Shown here: in pieces, positions 63,633-64,000 of the stretch | Position numbering within the stretch: position 1 is the first letter of the stretch | Layout: each line of letters begins with the position of its first letter | Assembly: GCF_001269905.1 (NCBI RefSeq) | Contig: NZ_LHVK01000009.1 | Location: forward strand, 124,001 to 188,000 | Reading direction: 5' to 3' | Source of the DNA: Pseudomonas corrugata | GTDB taxonomy: Bacteria; Pseudomonadota; Gammaproteobacteria; Pseudomonadales; Pseudomonadaceae | DNA: 64,000 bases | The notes under the pieces: model-generated | The model's database searches: none | What the model saw: only the letters and a program-made list of their open reading frames with translations | What the model was told of the DNA's origin: nothing | Made by a program: the position numbers and the translations under genes

Positions 63633-64000
63633 TGGTCTCGTTCCTTTCGAGGTTCGGCTTGTCAATATCCGAGCTGCTAGCTGCTCCATGTGAGGAGGGC
63701 ACAGACTACAAATCGCCAGCTCTCAAAGCCTGATCGTAGTACTTTACGGAAAGCTACGGTTTTTTTGATCAAGTGTCTATCGACTGCTTCTGCGCACGGG
63801 GTCGCTCTTCACTCGTCAGTTTGTAACGGTTTGGGCATGGCGGATACCGCTGGGGCCCCAGAGGAATTTTAACCATATGGGACGGAAACCCGCGGGGCTT
63901 TAGTAGCGGATGAGCTCTAGCTTATTGAGCTTCAACATTGAAATCGAAAGGATCTTGAAGAAAAGGGGATATCGTTACCATAGCGGTAATGATGACCTCG
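63633..64000. other. Region without a recognised gene
   Basis: 368 bases to the window end. A 60-codon plus-strand frame at 63690-63872 has no family look and weak start context. No tRNA, repeat or clear terminator was seen. Confidence 0.4.

Noticed and set aside
63690..63872. 60-codon plus-strand frame near the window end
   Set aside because: No ribosome site, no recognisable features.

Overview
The window looks like chromosomal DNA of a fluorescent Pseudomonas (P. fluorescens / P. brassicacearum / P. corrugata type). This rests on high-GC genes with Pseudomonas-like products (cyo oxidase, ehu/eut/doe ectoine catabolism, DUF2790 and DUF6124-type small proteins) and on many intergenic REP palindromes of the form tgtgggagcgagcctgctcgcg. 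The species assignment is inferred from gene content and repeats; no rRNA or tRNA gene was seen.

Layout. 1-2747: end of a cytochrome bo3 operon (cyoB'CDE). 2.8-7.8 kb: REP cluster, hypothetical protein, DUF72, a LysR gene divergent from an ArgD-like aminotransferase, and an OmpA-type lipoprotein. 8-20.9 kb: a nearly complete ectoine/hydroxyectoine uptake and degradation locus, with ehuBCDA on the minus strand divergent from enuR-eutBC-doeAB-doeX-doeCD. 21-28.3 kb: PhoD-like phosphatase and a TRAP system (dctP-dctQ-dctM) with a second full dctP and a third, 21-codon dctP remnant; a Tae4-type T6SS amidase with a small membrane partner sits between them. 28.7-34.5 kb: PH-domain protein, Orn/Lys/Arg decarboxylase, DUF488, a PD-(D/E)XK-like putative nuclease followed by DUF4256, and DUF2790. 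34.6-45.5 kb: two LysR genes, aldo/keto reductase, an EmrAB-OMF tripartite efflux operon with a divergent TetR gene overlapping mug, a possible second UDG-fold protein, SnoaL-like and SDR genes, then a 333-bp tandem duplication. 46.2-52.9 kb: a tightly packed AraC-type response regulator, hybrid histidine kinase and TonB-dependent receptor, followed by a convergent diguanylate cyclase.

53-64 kb is a mosaic accessory region, partly AT-richer. It holds a decayed S-pyocin/colicin with an E3-type ribonuclease domain and its immunity gene, which is intact except that the start codon is ATT. It also holds hicAB plus a hicB remnant, DUF2442, rof, an aldolase/DapA-like operon with an XRE-cupin regulator and a clear palindromic operator, a TauE permease with a putative haem-oxygenase-like diiron enzyme and a LysR gene, a DUF6124 protein and its truncated copy, and an unknown coiled-coil protein.

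The least explained candidates are the diiron-like enzyme/TauE/LysR unit, the Tae4/membrane-protein pair, the REase-like toxin candidate, the ATT-start immunity gene, and the two-component/TonB receptor operon.
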